A DNA stretch of 64,000 bases from Schoenoplectus triqueter (taxonomy: Eukaryota > Streptophyta > Magnoliopsida > Poales > Cyperaceae), in assembly GCA_964058805.1 (NCBI GenBank), contig CAXKVV010001023.1:1-64000 (forward strand). Direction: 5' to 3'. The notes under the pieces are model-generated. The model was not told the DNA's origin. It did not search any database and saw nothing but the letters and a program-made list of their open reading frames with translations. A program made the translations under genes and the position numbers. Below are positions 23,201-34,962 of the stretch, in pieces; position 1 is the first letter of the stretch; each line of letters starts with the position of its first letter.

Positions 23201-24324
23201 ATTTATGTTCTTGTTTAGAAGGTTTAAAAGAAGTAAAAATTTATATTAATAGAAGCCATATGTACATTTTAAATATGGAAGGTATTGTCTATATATTATA
23301 TCTCTAGATTTTAAGTATGTATGTTTTCTTTTAGGGGGTCTAGTAAATAAACAAATAAAAGTAAAGAGAAAGAAAGAAAGAACACGTGATGTAACGAAAT
23401 TCAGCTATAATAAGCCTACGTCTTTGGGATCTGTAATCACCAACGTTAATTGCGTTGAGTCACTATTATAAGTAAGTTTTACAACTACGAACCTCTGGTC
23501 TCTTACACCAAGTAACAGGGTAACTGTTGGTCAAAGAAAACAAACAGAACGTGAAGACACAAGTCTCACTTAGAAACTATCAAGAACTAATTTCTCTTAC
23601 TCTCTTTGAGGTATTGTAAAGTAATCTTGAGATTTAACACAATGAAGAAGAAGCTTTGCACTCAGGCAACTTGATGGCTAGGGTTTGACTATTCAAAATC
23701 ATCAAATTCTGAGAAGATGAAAGATGTATATATAAAGATACACCATAACTGACAAGAAATCGACAGTATCCATTAGCTTAGAGAAATCTTAGCAAGGTCA
23801 ACTATTATAACAAATGTAAAATCTATTACAACGGATATGAGGGGAATAGACTTTGCAGATTTTTGATCAAATTTTGTGTACAAATGATTTAATCCATTAT
23901 AACGGATATTGAGATCCATTATAATGATTAGAGGCTAAATTTATCTCGAGGTCATCCATTATAACAGATGTGAGATCTGATGCAATGGTTAGAATATAAA
24001 AAGATTATAAAGTAATTTGGATAAATTTTGTACATAATTGATTTGATCTGTTATAACGGTTAGGAGGTCCATTGCAATGGTTAGGGTGTAAAGCCTATGT
24101 TTTGAGTCTTTTGACTAATTAAAACTCAAGACTTTTTTGTTATCTTTATATATTAAAATTCTAATCTAACCAAATTATATTTTGAGATCTTCTTGCAAAT
24201 ATTCTTCTTCTTATGCTCTGTTTATGCATTACATAAACTCTAAAAAACTGTTAAATACTTATGTGATTGTTTGTAAATCGGTAAGTATAATTCTGTATCA
24301 TTTTGAGAATTATTTATAACAACA
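23200..24324 (-). repeat. copia-type LTR, minus orientation, decayed
   Basis: The right border is supported: on the minus strand a purine run (CAAAAGAGAGAGAT) is followed by TGTTGTTATAAAT, the usual polypurine tract to LTR step, so the LTR ends at 24324 in plus coordinates. CCTACGTCTT at 23415-23424 is the complement of the AAGACGTAGG string seen near the 3' end of the 9658-10860 LTR. Several CCATTATAACGG-like palindromes lie at 23760-24090. The left border was not found. Confidence 0.6.
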
Positions 24325-25654
24325 ATCTCTCTCTTTTGACGATTTATAAAACAACTACATATATATATAATATAATCTTGAGAATACATAATTTCTTTAT
24401 GAAGATTCAAAATTGATATTTTACCAAAATATTTCCCCCTAATAGTTTGAAAATTGAAGAAGGGGAAAAAGATTTAGCATGACTACCCCTCAAAATATGT
24501 ATTATCCTTTTCAATTAAATAATATTGCAATTAAAGAGCAAAAAAATAAAATACAAGCACAATATCACACATAACAAAATAAACATGCATTAACATAACA
24601 AATATATAGTAAGAGAAAGATATCCAAACATACAATGAAAAGTATAATAGATATAGTAACTAAGTGCCAACATATCACATAACAATAAAATCCAAAAACT
24701 CTCAACTAAACCAAAGAAAAGAAGGAAAATGATCAAAAATCTTAAAACTACTCTTCTATGGTATCATCATCCTTATCACCATCAGCAGGAGCATTGTCAC
24801 CACCATCATCATCATGGTCGTCGGAAGAACTTGTACATGCGCCATACTGTCAGACCCATCAGACCATCAGATCGTATTGTGTTGTCACAATTGAGTCGAG
24901 GCGATGGTACACATTCATCTTCAACCCCTTGAAAAGTTGATGTTGAAGGCGGAGAACTGGGAGCACAGCCAATGCAGCTAGACATTAGTATCTCCTGATG
25001 GAGGCAGATCGACAAAGGCTCCAAAAGAAGAGTCATGGTAGGTCCAGGGCTCAGGAGCAGCGGGTGCATCTGGCTCGGGGCCGACTGGATCCCAATATTA
25101 GTTTGGCAGGACATTGGGTAGAAAAATTCAATCATTGATTGGCTTCAGTTCAGGTACCATGATGGGTTTATCATCATCAATAATTCTTTATCAACAGAAG
25201 TTAGGAAGTTCATCAAAAAGGTTGGTCGATATCCGTAATTTCTCAACAACAACATCTAGCAAATTTATTCCATGTCCCTTGATAATGAGATGGATAAATA
25301 AAGAATAGAGCACGATATTGTTGATGATGGCAAAGAGAAGATAGTGAAGGGCTGGAAGACGGGTGGCATACAAGGGTTTCCTGCAACCCACTTTCGATTA
25401 AACCATTCCCGATATTCATCAGCGTCTTTCTAAGCTATGATAGGCCTGTCTCAAAGAGGATATGACTCATCATTCTCGTTCGGCATATACAACCATCTAA
25501 CTAATATGTCCAGGATGATCTTAAGTAGTTAGCCGAACATCCAAGAAGTAGCATAAAATGGGTCACTATTGAATTGGAGGTTGGCGTAGAATAGCTAGGT
25601 CATGAAAATAGATATCAGTTCATTTAAGGTGAGGAACTAACGCCAATTCTCAAA
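24325..25654 (-). pseudogene. 3' internal region of a decayed minus-strand copia element
   Basis: Next to the polypurine tract, the minus strand shows a second purine stretch (TTAGGGGGAAATATT near 24440) of the kind found downstream of copia pol. Further upstream the minus strand has broken coding sequence, including HYLLFAIINNIVLYSLFIHL near 25300. It resembles the putative plant transposon protein ORF carried by some SIRE-like elements. No RT or integrase block is recognisable. The assignment is tentative. Confidence 0.4.
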
Positions 25655-26997
25655 GTGTTCACGACCTGCTTTAGTGGGTGACTCTTTGTTTACCCCTAAA
25701 AAAATCGATATTAAGTTTGTGTCAAAATAGTACCAAGTCAACACCACATAAAAAGTTAAACTTTTAAGCTTATTGTTTAAATGTGTTATTTAATCATTAA
25801 AGATGAAATTAAATTGGTATGGGAGATGAGGGAGAATAAGAATAACATTAATTTTCTTTTCTGATGGGCTTTCTTCGACATTGCATAAAAAAAGAAGAAT
25901 GGAGGAAATATCATTAGGCTTCTTCAGCAAAAAAAATAATAAAAAAAAAAGAGAAATGGGCCTTCGAAGAAAAGAAAAGGAGAAAGCAGATGGCTGGGCC
26001 TCTTTAGTGATAAAAAAATGTTAATTCATTCCTTAATCCTCTTCTGTTATGTCTCTTGGGCCCCACTTGTCGGAAAAGTGAAGCTTTGGCTCACATTGAC
26101 TTCCATGAACCAAGATTTGCTAATAATATTAAAAGAGTTTAAATTATGAAAATTGTGAAATGAATTTGGTGTGTGTGAGCCATACTTCCAACGACTTCAA
26201 AGGTGTATGAAGAACGAGTTCACTCAGATGAAGAGACCAAACCCAAGTCTCCCTCCCCGTATTGTTTCCTTGTCCTCTTCTTACTGATTTTTCTCCTCTG
26301 ACAAGAAGCAAAAATGGTGAGAAGTGAAATACTTCAAATTATATTAAACCTTTTATACCTTTAGAAAGCCATCACCAAGGAAAGTTCAAAAGGGGAATCA
26401 ACTTTCAAAATGGTGTGTTATGTGACACTCGCACGAGAGAAGAAGTAATTCAAGTGAAGAAGAAAAAATGGTCAAGTTGGACCATGATAGAACAAATTGG
26501 CAGCACATATAGCACCGTGTGGATCCCACGACTCTACTGAATTGGTTGCTGGTACAAAATGAACACCGAAGGCACGACTTCGGCCCAACTTCAAGCCCGA
26601 CCATCTAAGATAAAACCTAATAGAGTATCTCAAGGGCAGAGATCAAGAATGGAACACTTGGCAGCATCATAGGAGAAAACTTGGGCGCCAATTTTGCAAG
26701 AATATCCAGCTAAAGGACAGTTTACAGCTGGAAGTGATGTGCTGCACAAACCTTGGGCGGGTGATGAGACCAGCGGCTCTGATGGTGCCAACTCATTAAT
26801 CTGCTACTCATCTGAGCACCAATCAACTGAGAGAGCGTGCTGGCAAGGCTGAAATGCTGATTGTTCATTGGGTAGTTCAGAGAAATAAGACAAGTGACAG
26901 TAATTCATTTGCTAATACCACCAAAGCAAGAAGCACAGCCATGTGAGACCTTATCTCACGATTTCCCTTTTCACCCCTGTTGCCCTAATTTGAAGCC

Positions 26998-27005
26998 TAT
27001 ATAAA
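26998..27005 (+). promoter_or_regulatory. TATA box of the diverged LTR
   Basis: TATATAAA within GCCTATATAAACACCCC. The equivalent position in the young LTR (36169-36176) also reads CCTATATAAAC. About 1.3 kb of U3 lies upstream. Confidence 0.55.
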
Positions 27006-27972
27006 CACCCCATATCACAACAGAAGAGAGGCAATGACCAGATAAAAGACACAAAAGAGAGCAAAAAGCACCAGAGCCTTATTACTCTACCAGAAAAAAT
27101 CTGAAAGAATCAGAAACGTGAGAGCTTCATTTAATCTGAGATTGTTTTCTCAAAAACTGAGCATAGGTAGTTTTCATCATGTAATCCTTGATGCTAAATT
27201 ATAGTGGAGCTTGTATATTGAAACTTTATGCAATGGAATGAAGATTACTGCATGTTATTGTTCTTTTCTTTTCATCTTACCGATTGATATTTTTTATTCG
27301 AATTTTCTTTCTTTTTCTTCTCTTACTGACTCATATTTACACTACAAACTCAATTGTGTATTAAATAGAGTTCAGATAATACCCTTAGAAGCTTCAAGAT
27401 CAATGTCTCCTTGATAAAAAAAAAATCAGCTTTTAAGTGCCGAAATGAAATAAAATAAGGAAAAATGATGAGATCTATTTTAAAACTCTCCAAACTCTTA
27501 GATCTTGTAGAAATCATTTACATTAATTCATAGGAGTTGATTTTATATTTTTTTGACATTCCTATAGAAAGTTATGTCATTTTTAATTAGAAATAACAAA
27601 AACTATTTACAGATCTGTCCCTGATGGAGAAAAGTCTCAAAATAAAATATCAAAAATACTTTAGAAATTCTTAGAAAATTAGGACATGTTCTTAACTCCT
27701 ATTTCCTTGAATATATTCAAAAATATTTGTATGTTATATTCAAAAAAATTAAAATAAATTCAGAGTCAAAGCTAGTTTGACTTTCTGCTTTCTGTTTTCT
27801 GCTTTTCTGTTTCTTTTCTGTTTCTTTTGTTTCTTTTTCGATTTTAACCCCTTTAATCTCTATTTTCTTGCTATATATTCAGGTTAGGGTCTTGTATTAA
27901 GAGTTATAATAAATATAGTTATTAGAAATATAATAGTAGTTATTATTAATAATAGGATAATATAAAAGCTCT

Positions 27973-28187
27973 TTGGAACCTTGGTGCCGGCTTGACCGAG
28001 CTGTGAGTGTCGGGTTACAAAGTTCTATAATGCTAGTGCCGGCTTGAAAAAGCTGTGTGTGTTGGCCTTTCTAAAATAAAAATGAAATACTTTATCTAAA
28101 GAGTTTAATTAAGTTTCTTCTTTAAGAATAAATCATGAAACTCTTTAAAATCTTGGTGCCGGTTCGAAAGGACTGTGTGTGTCGGAT
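27973..28187 (+). repeat. Three-fold CCGGCTTGA...GCTGTG motif in the diverged LTR
   Basis: The pattern TTGGTGCCGG, a short spacer, CTGTGNGTGT and CGG occurs three times (about 27981, 28040 and 28155). In two copies the CCG and CGG ends can pair, and in the second copy the ends read CCGG and TTGGCC. Confidence 0.6.
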
Positions 28188-30508
28188 TTTTAGAGCAACA
28201 TGATACTGGTTTTAACATTTAAAAACTCAACAATCAGATTTATAAACTAGTTTGGAGATTATAAGTATGCATTCATGAATATTACAGGTCCTTTTGTAAA
28301 TATTATAAAAGTTTGGATCTCTTTAAAAAAACATCTTTAAATCCATACTTAGTATAAATTGAGTAATATTACAGTTTTAATAATGTTCTATAATAAAAAA
28401 AACGCATAAACTCTTTTACTAGTATAAAGATAACCAAAAATCGATTATTTTACTATTTTTCCATCAAAAAACTATTTTAGAATCTGTTTAATATTATCTT
28501 AAATAAAATTTATCAACATACATAAATTTGCTATAAGTATTTTCTTTAATAAGCCTTTAATCTTGTTTAAATCTCCTTGTGAACAGATCTTCAAAAATCC
28601 CAAAAATACCCTCTGATTTTCTCTTTTACTGGCAGCAGTAAAAATATCTAATAAACTGTAGCAATCTATGAATTTGACATATAAATTTTATTTTATATTC
28701 TTATTTTCCATAAATACTAGAGCTTAAATTTAAATTTTGAGGTGAAAATATGAAGATTTAAGTACCTAAATACCCTAATTACTCTTAACTGTCCATTAAT
28801 TACAGTTTTAACACTTTAATCAAAATCACTTGAAACTTAATCAAAATGGCGTCAAATCAAAAATTTTAAAAAATAAAAGTTGTTTTAAATTACCCAATGT
28901 GTCTTACTGTCACTTTGTCCCAGTATATTATGTTTAGAAATTTTGCATAAAAACCCAAATATTTCATTAATTTTGCATCCCTCTCCTAGAAATCACAAAA
29001 AATCTCATTTTAGTTGGACCTTTCTGTAAATATGACATATATATTTTATTTTATATTCTTAAACATTGTTGTAAATAATGCTTAACTTGAAATTTTCAAA
29101 CAAAAATATTAATCTCTGAATGTTTAAAAGAGTAAAACGGTTCTGACAGGCCTATTTTCTGGTTTTGACCTCTGAACAAGAACTTATGTGTAAATATGTT
29201 TAAATCTGCTCAAATGGATAAATATTCAAAATAAAATTGATCTTAACACTTAATACTACATATTCATCAATGAGTTTGAATACATTACTTATTCAGCACC
29301 TAATAAGATTTCAAAATTATTTCTACATTAATTTTGTTTTGGACATTCCTACTAATTTTCATGAGTTATTGAAATTTCATTAAGCATTAGTCATTTATGT
29401 AATATATTATTTTAATTTTAACTCCTTAAAGTATTCAGTTAAGACAATTAAGGTTCAGAAGTTAAGTTATACTCTACTACACTAATACATTGAGTATAAT
29501 TCGTCAAAATTGTACGGTTATTCTGAGAATGCATTGCGTTCAAAATTAATCCTGTAGCTTAAAAAAAGAGAAACCAACTCAATTACTTGACACGGCCTAG
29601 AACAGGAATTGGCAAGGAAAATAAAAGGCCTAGTTAAAAAATTATGATTAATAGCTCATTCAAAAGTGAAAATGGCCCGAGCAAAAAAATTTAATATGGC
29701 TCAATGAATGAGAAACAAGTTAGAAAAAAATATATATAAAAGAAAGTTCAAAATAAAATATGAAAATAATCAAAATACAAATAAAATTAATTATTTCAAA
29801 ATCTTTCTAAGCTCCAAATTGAGAAAACTTTATTTCTAAATTTTTCATACCTGGCATAGAGTTTTTAGTTTTCATAAAATTAAAATAGAAAAAAAATAAA
29901 TTACTCTTTTCTTAATTAATAAATAATTCCTAAAATATAAAAGTAATTTAATAATAATCATAAATAAATTTTAAAAACAAAATTTTCTTCCTAATAATAA
30001 ATAAAAATATATAATATTTTCTTTCATCAATAATAAAAAGATAATTAAAAATAAAGTCTATTCTTGATTAAATAAATTCATTTACTCTTTCTAAAAAAAT
30101 AATAAAATAAATAAGTACACAATGATTCTCCTAATTTTTAAATAAGTTTTGATTAAGTATACTAACCCTTCTAAAAAAATATGATAAACCTTTAATCAAA
30201 AAAGAAGAAGAAGAAATAATAAATAAAATATAATTACAAATAACCTTAAAATTCCTTTCTTATAAATATAAATAAAATAAAATAATCTTTTTACAACAAA
30301 TAAAATAAATGAAACAATTCAAAAACAAATTCTCCTTTTAATAAATGAAATAAAAAAAATATAAATATCTTCTAGAAGATAAAAAAATAATAATTAAATA
30401 TTAAATTCAATTTGTAAGTTATGAACTCACAAAAATATTTTAGATTTCATAATTCAAAATCCATTTAAGAATGATAAAGTGATTTAAATTTCACCCGTTC
30501 TTATAATA

Positions 30509-31055
30509 AATAAACCTAATAAAATATATAAAACTCAGATTTATTACCCATGTTATAAGTTGACAGTGCGTCAAATTTCATAATTTGGAAGATCAGTAAA
30601 AAACCCATTAAGTGACCCAAATCTCACCGGATTCCTGATAAGAAAATCTAATAAAGCCCAAAACGCTTAGATTTTAAATACCTAGGTTGTAGGTTGGCAT
30701 AGCCCTTCAAACTTTACAATTTAGAAGATCAATTAAATGACTAAGTGATCCAAATCTCACTCATTTTTCTGATAATTAAACCTAATAAAACCCAAAACGC
30801 TCAGGTTTACATTGCCTGGATTATGAGCTAGCATAGTTTCATAATCTGAAAGATTGGTAAGACAGTTAAGTGACCCAAATCTCACATGTCCCTGATAAAT
30901 CAAACCTAACAAAGCCCAAAATGCTCAGATTTAAACATCCTAAATTATGAACTCATAGGGTTTCATGATTTAGAAGATCAGTAAGATAATTAAGTGGACT
31001 AAATTCACCATCTTCTGATAATTGAATCTATAAGGTATAAGAACATCCAGATTCA
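30509..31055 (+). repeat. Hairpin array in the diverged LTR (five units)
   Basis: Five units of about 120-140 bp each carry a stem-loop with a related loop (AATAAARCCCAAAAYGCTC core in three of them). Stems are AATAAACCT/AGATTTATT (30509-30545, one mismatch), AAAATCT/AGATTTT (30643-30675), TAAACCT/AGGTTTA (30777-30809), AAACCT/AGATTT (30902-30932, one mismatch) and TGAATCT/AGATTCA (31023-31055). Both arms change together between units. Confidence 0.65.
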
Positions 31056-31409
31056 CCAGTCTCGTATTATGGTTTGAGCTACCACACAGGTTCATTAAAA
31101 CAATAAAATCAAGGATAATCGTTGTTGATTAGTTCTCGTTACTCAAAATGACCTATTTTGATTTTATTTATATTCTAATTTTTTTTCTTCTTAGCATCGA
31201 AGGTCCCTAGGGTTCATAGCTCAGGGTAATTAACAGTGAGGGCTTGCGCTCACTGGAACAATAAAGTTCCCACAATCACTAAAAAAAGTCTTTGGATGTA
31301 TAATCCTAAAAATAAATACATAAATATATATCTGAGGGTGGTACCGTGTCCTTCTTCCGCCGTTCTCACTAGATTCTTTTCCTGAGTGAGGAGAGGCGCG
31401 AAAAAGGGT

Positions 31410-32599
31410 CGCACACCCTCTTACGAGTAATTTTATCGATTTGAGAAAATAAAGGGGCTAAAGTGCAGAAATTATCAAAAATCCTTGAAAATCCAAAAGA
31501 AGAGTACCTCTATCAAGAGAACTAACTTCACTGTGAGAAAGAATTCACCAATAATTTTATGATTTAAGCAGTGGAGCACCGTGAATCTTCAACTTATTTT
31601 TCATCTAGGGTTTTGAAAAGGGCCTTAGGAGAGGAGGGAAATGAAGGATAAAATATGAAAGAGAGGAGAAAGGAGATGAGAGGGATGATTTCGGTGAAGA
31701 AAATGATAGTCAAACAAGGAAGATCAAGGAAGAGAGTTTAGAGATAGAATGAGGTGAAATTATAAGAAAGAAGAAGGGGATCGATTTTGAAATGGAAAAG
31801 AAAGCTGAGTAGCGATTCTTTATTATCTGTGCCAAAATGAATTATTCATTGCAACATATGGAATAGATTGAAGGCAGAAAATATATTAAATTTAATATGT
31901 TATTTAATTCTATATCTGTTACAACGGATATGCACTTTTCTGTATGAAAATAGAGTCGAACTTACCCGTTATAATGGATTCTTATTCGTTGGCAATAGAT
32001 GTGAACAAGTTTTTATCTAGAGGTTTTTAGCAAGTTTTATACTAACCTGATTTAATCATTGTAATGATTGTTATAGTCGTTCAACAAATGAGGGAATTTT
32101 ATGTTTTTTAGGACTTTTGACAAGAAATTTGGATATCGTTCTCAAGTCAAATATATTATGTGATATGTTAATAGTATATTGGGGCCTACATGCACTTCTA
32201 AAAGCTCAATTATGCCTATTAAATAATATTTAATCTAGAGATTCAAGTATTTTCTTAAATAATAAGCATAAAACTTCTCCTTTTATATGTGACTATTTAA
32301 AATTTTGATTTTTTTTTGAAAATAAGTCCTTACTCTTTTGATTTAGGACCTAAGCAACATTTAATTTATTATTTTCTTTTCTAAGTTCGCATTCAATAGA
32401 AATATGATGCAATTGATAATAATTATAAAATATTTTTTAGGGTATTTTATCACTACTTTACACAAAATTTGATTTATAGTGATCTTTTTAGTTTTTGAGC
32501 TTGAGTCCTTGGATCTTAATATATTTTTCATATTTTGAACATTTATTTGTGATTTTTGTGGATACTGAGAAATATATCTTTGTGACTCATTAAATTGAG
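31410..32599. other. Unassigned AT-rich stretch after the diverged LTR
   Basis: A purine-rich part (31620-31800) is followed by GTTACAACGG- and GTTATAATGG-type palindromes at 31918-32075. These resemble the copia LTRs at 9658-10860 and 23200-24324, so part of this may be another decayed minus-strand copia LTR. No gene was found. Confidence 0.35.
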
Positions 32600-32963
32600 C
32601 CTAATTCTTTGACACATGTTGACCTTTGAATTTATAAAACCAATCATCTGGATCTCTAAAATAATTTATATTCAACCATTTAAGGTTAAACGTGTCCCTA
32701 TTACCTTGATGGTTGTTTCTATTTTTATTTTTCTCATGTGTGTTCTTATATTGATATGCATAATTGTGCTTTCTTTCATTATCTTTTATATATTTTCTTT
32801 TATTTTCTATTTTTTGAGAATGTTCTTCTTTTTCTTTTGGACTTTCGATATTCTTAAACAATAGAGGAGATTTTGCCTCCACATATCTAAGTCTAGTTTT
32901 GTCATTGGCCTTTTAACCCATATACATTTTCTCAAAATTCATCTTAGTGTAATATCTCAAACT

Positions 32964-33506
32964 TAAGGTTGCAAACGAATCGAACACGAACGAACTGACT
33001 TGTGTTTGAGTTTGATTTGAAATCTATTTCGAACTAGTTTGATTTGAAATAGATAGGCAGTTTCGAACTCAAATCATTGTTTGAAATTTGATTCATTAAA
33101 TATTCGAACTATTTGATTTGATTCGTAAATAGTTTGAAATAGAATTATTAGGTGAACAAATTCCACAATTCATATCAAAATAACAGAATCAAATATAAAA
33201 AATATCAATTTAATATAAATTCATACAAAACTAAAAGTTCATTCAACAAAAATTAATAAATTTTATATAAATTCATACTACTCAAAGTCTCAAACAATCA
33301 AATAATTAATACAAATTCAAACAAAAATAGTTCGCGAACACATTTCGAACGAACTCACCATGGTTTGAGTTTGATTCGATATAATTTCGAATCGAATCAG
33401 TTTGATTTGAAATTAATTTCGAACTAGAATCGAACGAACTTTTTTCGAACTTTTTTCAAATCGAACACGAACGAACTACGAACTTCAAATATTTCTTGCA
33501 GCCCTA
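32964..33506. mobile_element. hAT-type MITE, 543 bp, with perfect 8-bp duplication
   Basis: It begins TAAGGTTGCAA and ends TTGCAGCCCTA, imperfect inverted ends. It is flanked by CTCAAACT at 32956-32963 and 33507-33514, identical on both sides. An 8-bp duplication is the hallmark of hAT transposition. The interior is built of CGAAC, TTCGAA and GTTTGA strings in both orientations and has no coding capacity, so it depends on a transposase made elsewhere. Confidence 0.85.
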
Positions 33507-33930
33507 CTCAAACTACTAGATGTTCTTAAAGCTCGATTTTTAGTATTTAGATTTTACAATTTTATTTTTAATAGACTTATCTTACCTAGATGTGACTCAT
33601 AATTATTTTGATTTTTAAGTTCTTTAATTAGTCTCATCTTCTTTTATTTTAGACTCGAGCTCAATAATTTATGCATTTAACTCCTCAATTAACTTTTTAT
33701 TTATGAGTATGACATTGTTAGTTTCATTAAGTATTGATTGTAACCTATCATAATTTTATTATTTCATCACATTACTCAAAGAAATGCTTGAATCATCTAT
33801 TATATGTCGTTCATCAAAGTTATAGTCATTATTATCATAAAAAGAGTTTAGATATACCTCATTTGTCCTAAGTAGAGAAGTTAATGTGCTAATTTGTTGT
33901 TGTGACTTGAGATCCTAATTTTAGAACATG

Positions 33931-33935
33931 GTTAT
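33931..33935. repeat. Target-site duplication GTTAT (left)
   Basis: Identical to 58534-58538. The empty site reads GAACATG-GTTAT-GTTCC within the minus-strand copia gag-like remnant. Confidence 0.9.
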
Positions 33936-34739
33936 TGTTTACCCCTGAAAGGATGAAGGAAGAAATACAGGAGAAAAAGCCAAGATCAAACCCTAAGAGC
34001 TGAAGCAGTATAATCCCTATGCCACATGAAATGATGTCAATGCCAAGCTAGCATTTTGATGCAACTAGTCATGAGAAATTTCAAATGTGATTTTGCTTTC
34101 AAGGCTGACCGGGTGCCAAAGCTGTGAGCAACCACCTAACCATGCTTTGATTTGTGTCAATTACTGATAAGTAGTCAGTTCTTTGACCAAGTCACCCTCA
34201 TGTTAAGGGATTGAAAGTCAATTTCACAAGACTGATCAGGTGCCAAAGCTGAGAGCAACCACCTGATCAAGTCTAGATTTGTATTAATTGCTGATAAGTA
34301 GTCAGCATTTGATCAAATCAAGCCCTAATGAATATCAATATAAATCTAATTGGTATTTAGTTAGGGTGGTTTCTGCAAGAGAGAGGTAATTGGCAGAGAC
34401 ATTGAGCTACAATTGAGATCAGGGATTAATCCATAAAGAATAATAGGGTTTTATGAATAAAAGAATTTTTAATTCAGAGAAGGAGGGGTAAAAATGGAAT
34501 TAAAAATTACAGGGATGATCATCATGAATTTAGGGATTTTTGGTGAAAATTTCATGATTTTTGGATAAGTGGAGCTATTAAAATAAATTCAGGGAAAATA
34601 AAGGCAGAATAAATGAATTAATCAAAGGCTGAGATTTGATCAGAGCAGTTCTGGGTGCAAGTGGGGGATAACAGCAGCTCTGGGTACAAACTGGGTACAA
34701 GAAACACAAGAGGCATAAAATAATCAAAGAGAGAGGGTG

Positions 34740-34962
34740 TGCCACGTGGCAGCCTCTCATTGGGCCATGTCAGCAAGTGGGCCCCACCCAGGTATGAGTC
34801 ACTGACAGGTGGGCCCCACCTAAGTGCCACGTGGCAGACAGCCAATGGGCCACCTCATCACCCTAATGCCACATGGCACCATACCAGTGGTCCACTACAC
34901 TCCCTCTGTGCCACACGGCACAACCAGGGGAGGCCACCTCATTCAGCTTATGCCACATGGCA
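34740..34962 (+). promoter_or_regulatory. G-box palindrome array in U3, 42-bp period
   Basis: The 12-base palindrome TGCCACGTGGCA or a close variant begins at 34740, 34825, 34867, 34909 and 34951. The last four are exactly 42 bp apart, and the first is 85 bp from the second. Variants are CACGTG (twice), CACATG (twice) and CACACG. CACGTG is the G-box bound by plant bZIP and bHLH factors, and GCCACGTGGC also fits ABA-response elements. GTGGGCCCCAC, a TCP-type palindrome, occurs at 34777 and 34809. The copy in the 3' LTR lies at +17969. Confidence 0.7.

Larger units (their letters stand above)
25655..31409 (+). repeat. Diverged 5.7-kb LTR of a giant Tat/Ogre-like gypsy element, with a short internal stub
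   Basis: The LTR starts TGTTTACCCCT at 25693, as in the young element, and ends GGGTCGCACA at 31409, also as in the young element. Just before the start, about 30-40 bp (GACCTGCTTTAGTGGGTG and CTCTT) match the polypurine-tract region of the young element, so this is a 3' LTR that has lost nearly all of its internal region. Shared blocks inside include AGGGTAATTAACNGTGNGGG with GCTTGCGC near 31225, and GTGTCCTTCTTCCGC near 31347. The layout is also shared: a mid-LTR TATA box, an AT-rich middle and a hairpin array before the end. The rest is too diverged to align by eye. Confidence 0.8.
32600..33935 (-). pseudogene. Decayed minus-strand copia gag-like region, left part
   Basis: Read on the minus strand and skipping the MITE at 32964-33506, this gives a coiled-coil-rich stretch (QQQISTLTSLLRTNEVYLN, then LINKKLIEELNAQIIELESK near 33640-33720) followed by a Lys/Asn-rich tail (32601-32882). 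Long coiled coils followed by basic tails are seen in SIRE-like copia gag proteins. Several stops interrupt it. It continues at 58539-58721, on the other side of the giant gypsy element, because that element inserted into it. Confidence 0.5.

Noticed and set aside
24812..25135. Stand-alone minus-strand host gene
   Set aside because: It lies within decayed copia internal sequence and has no clear domain or splice borders.
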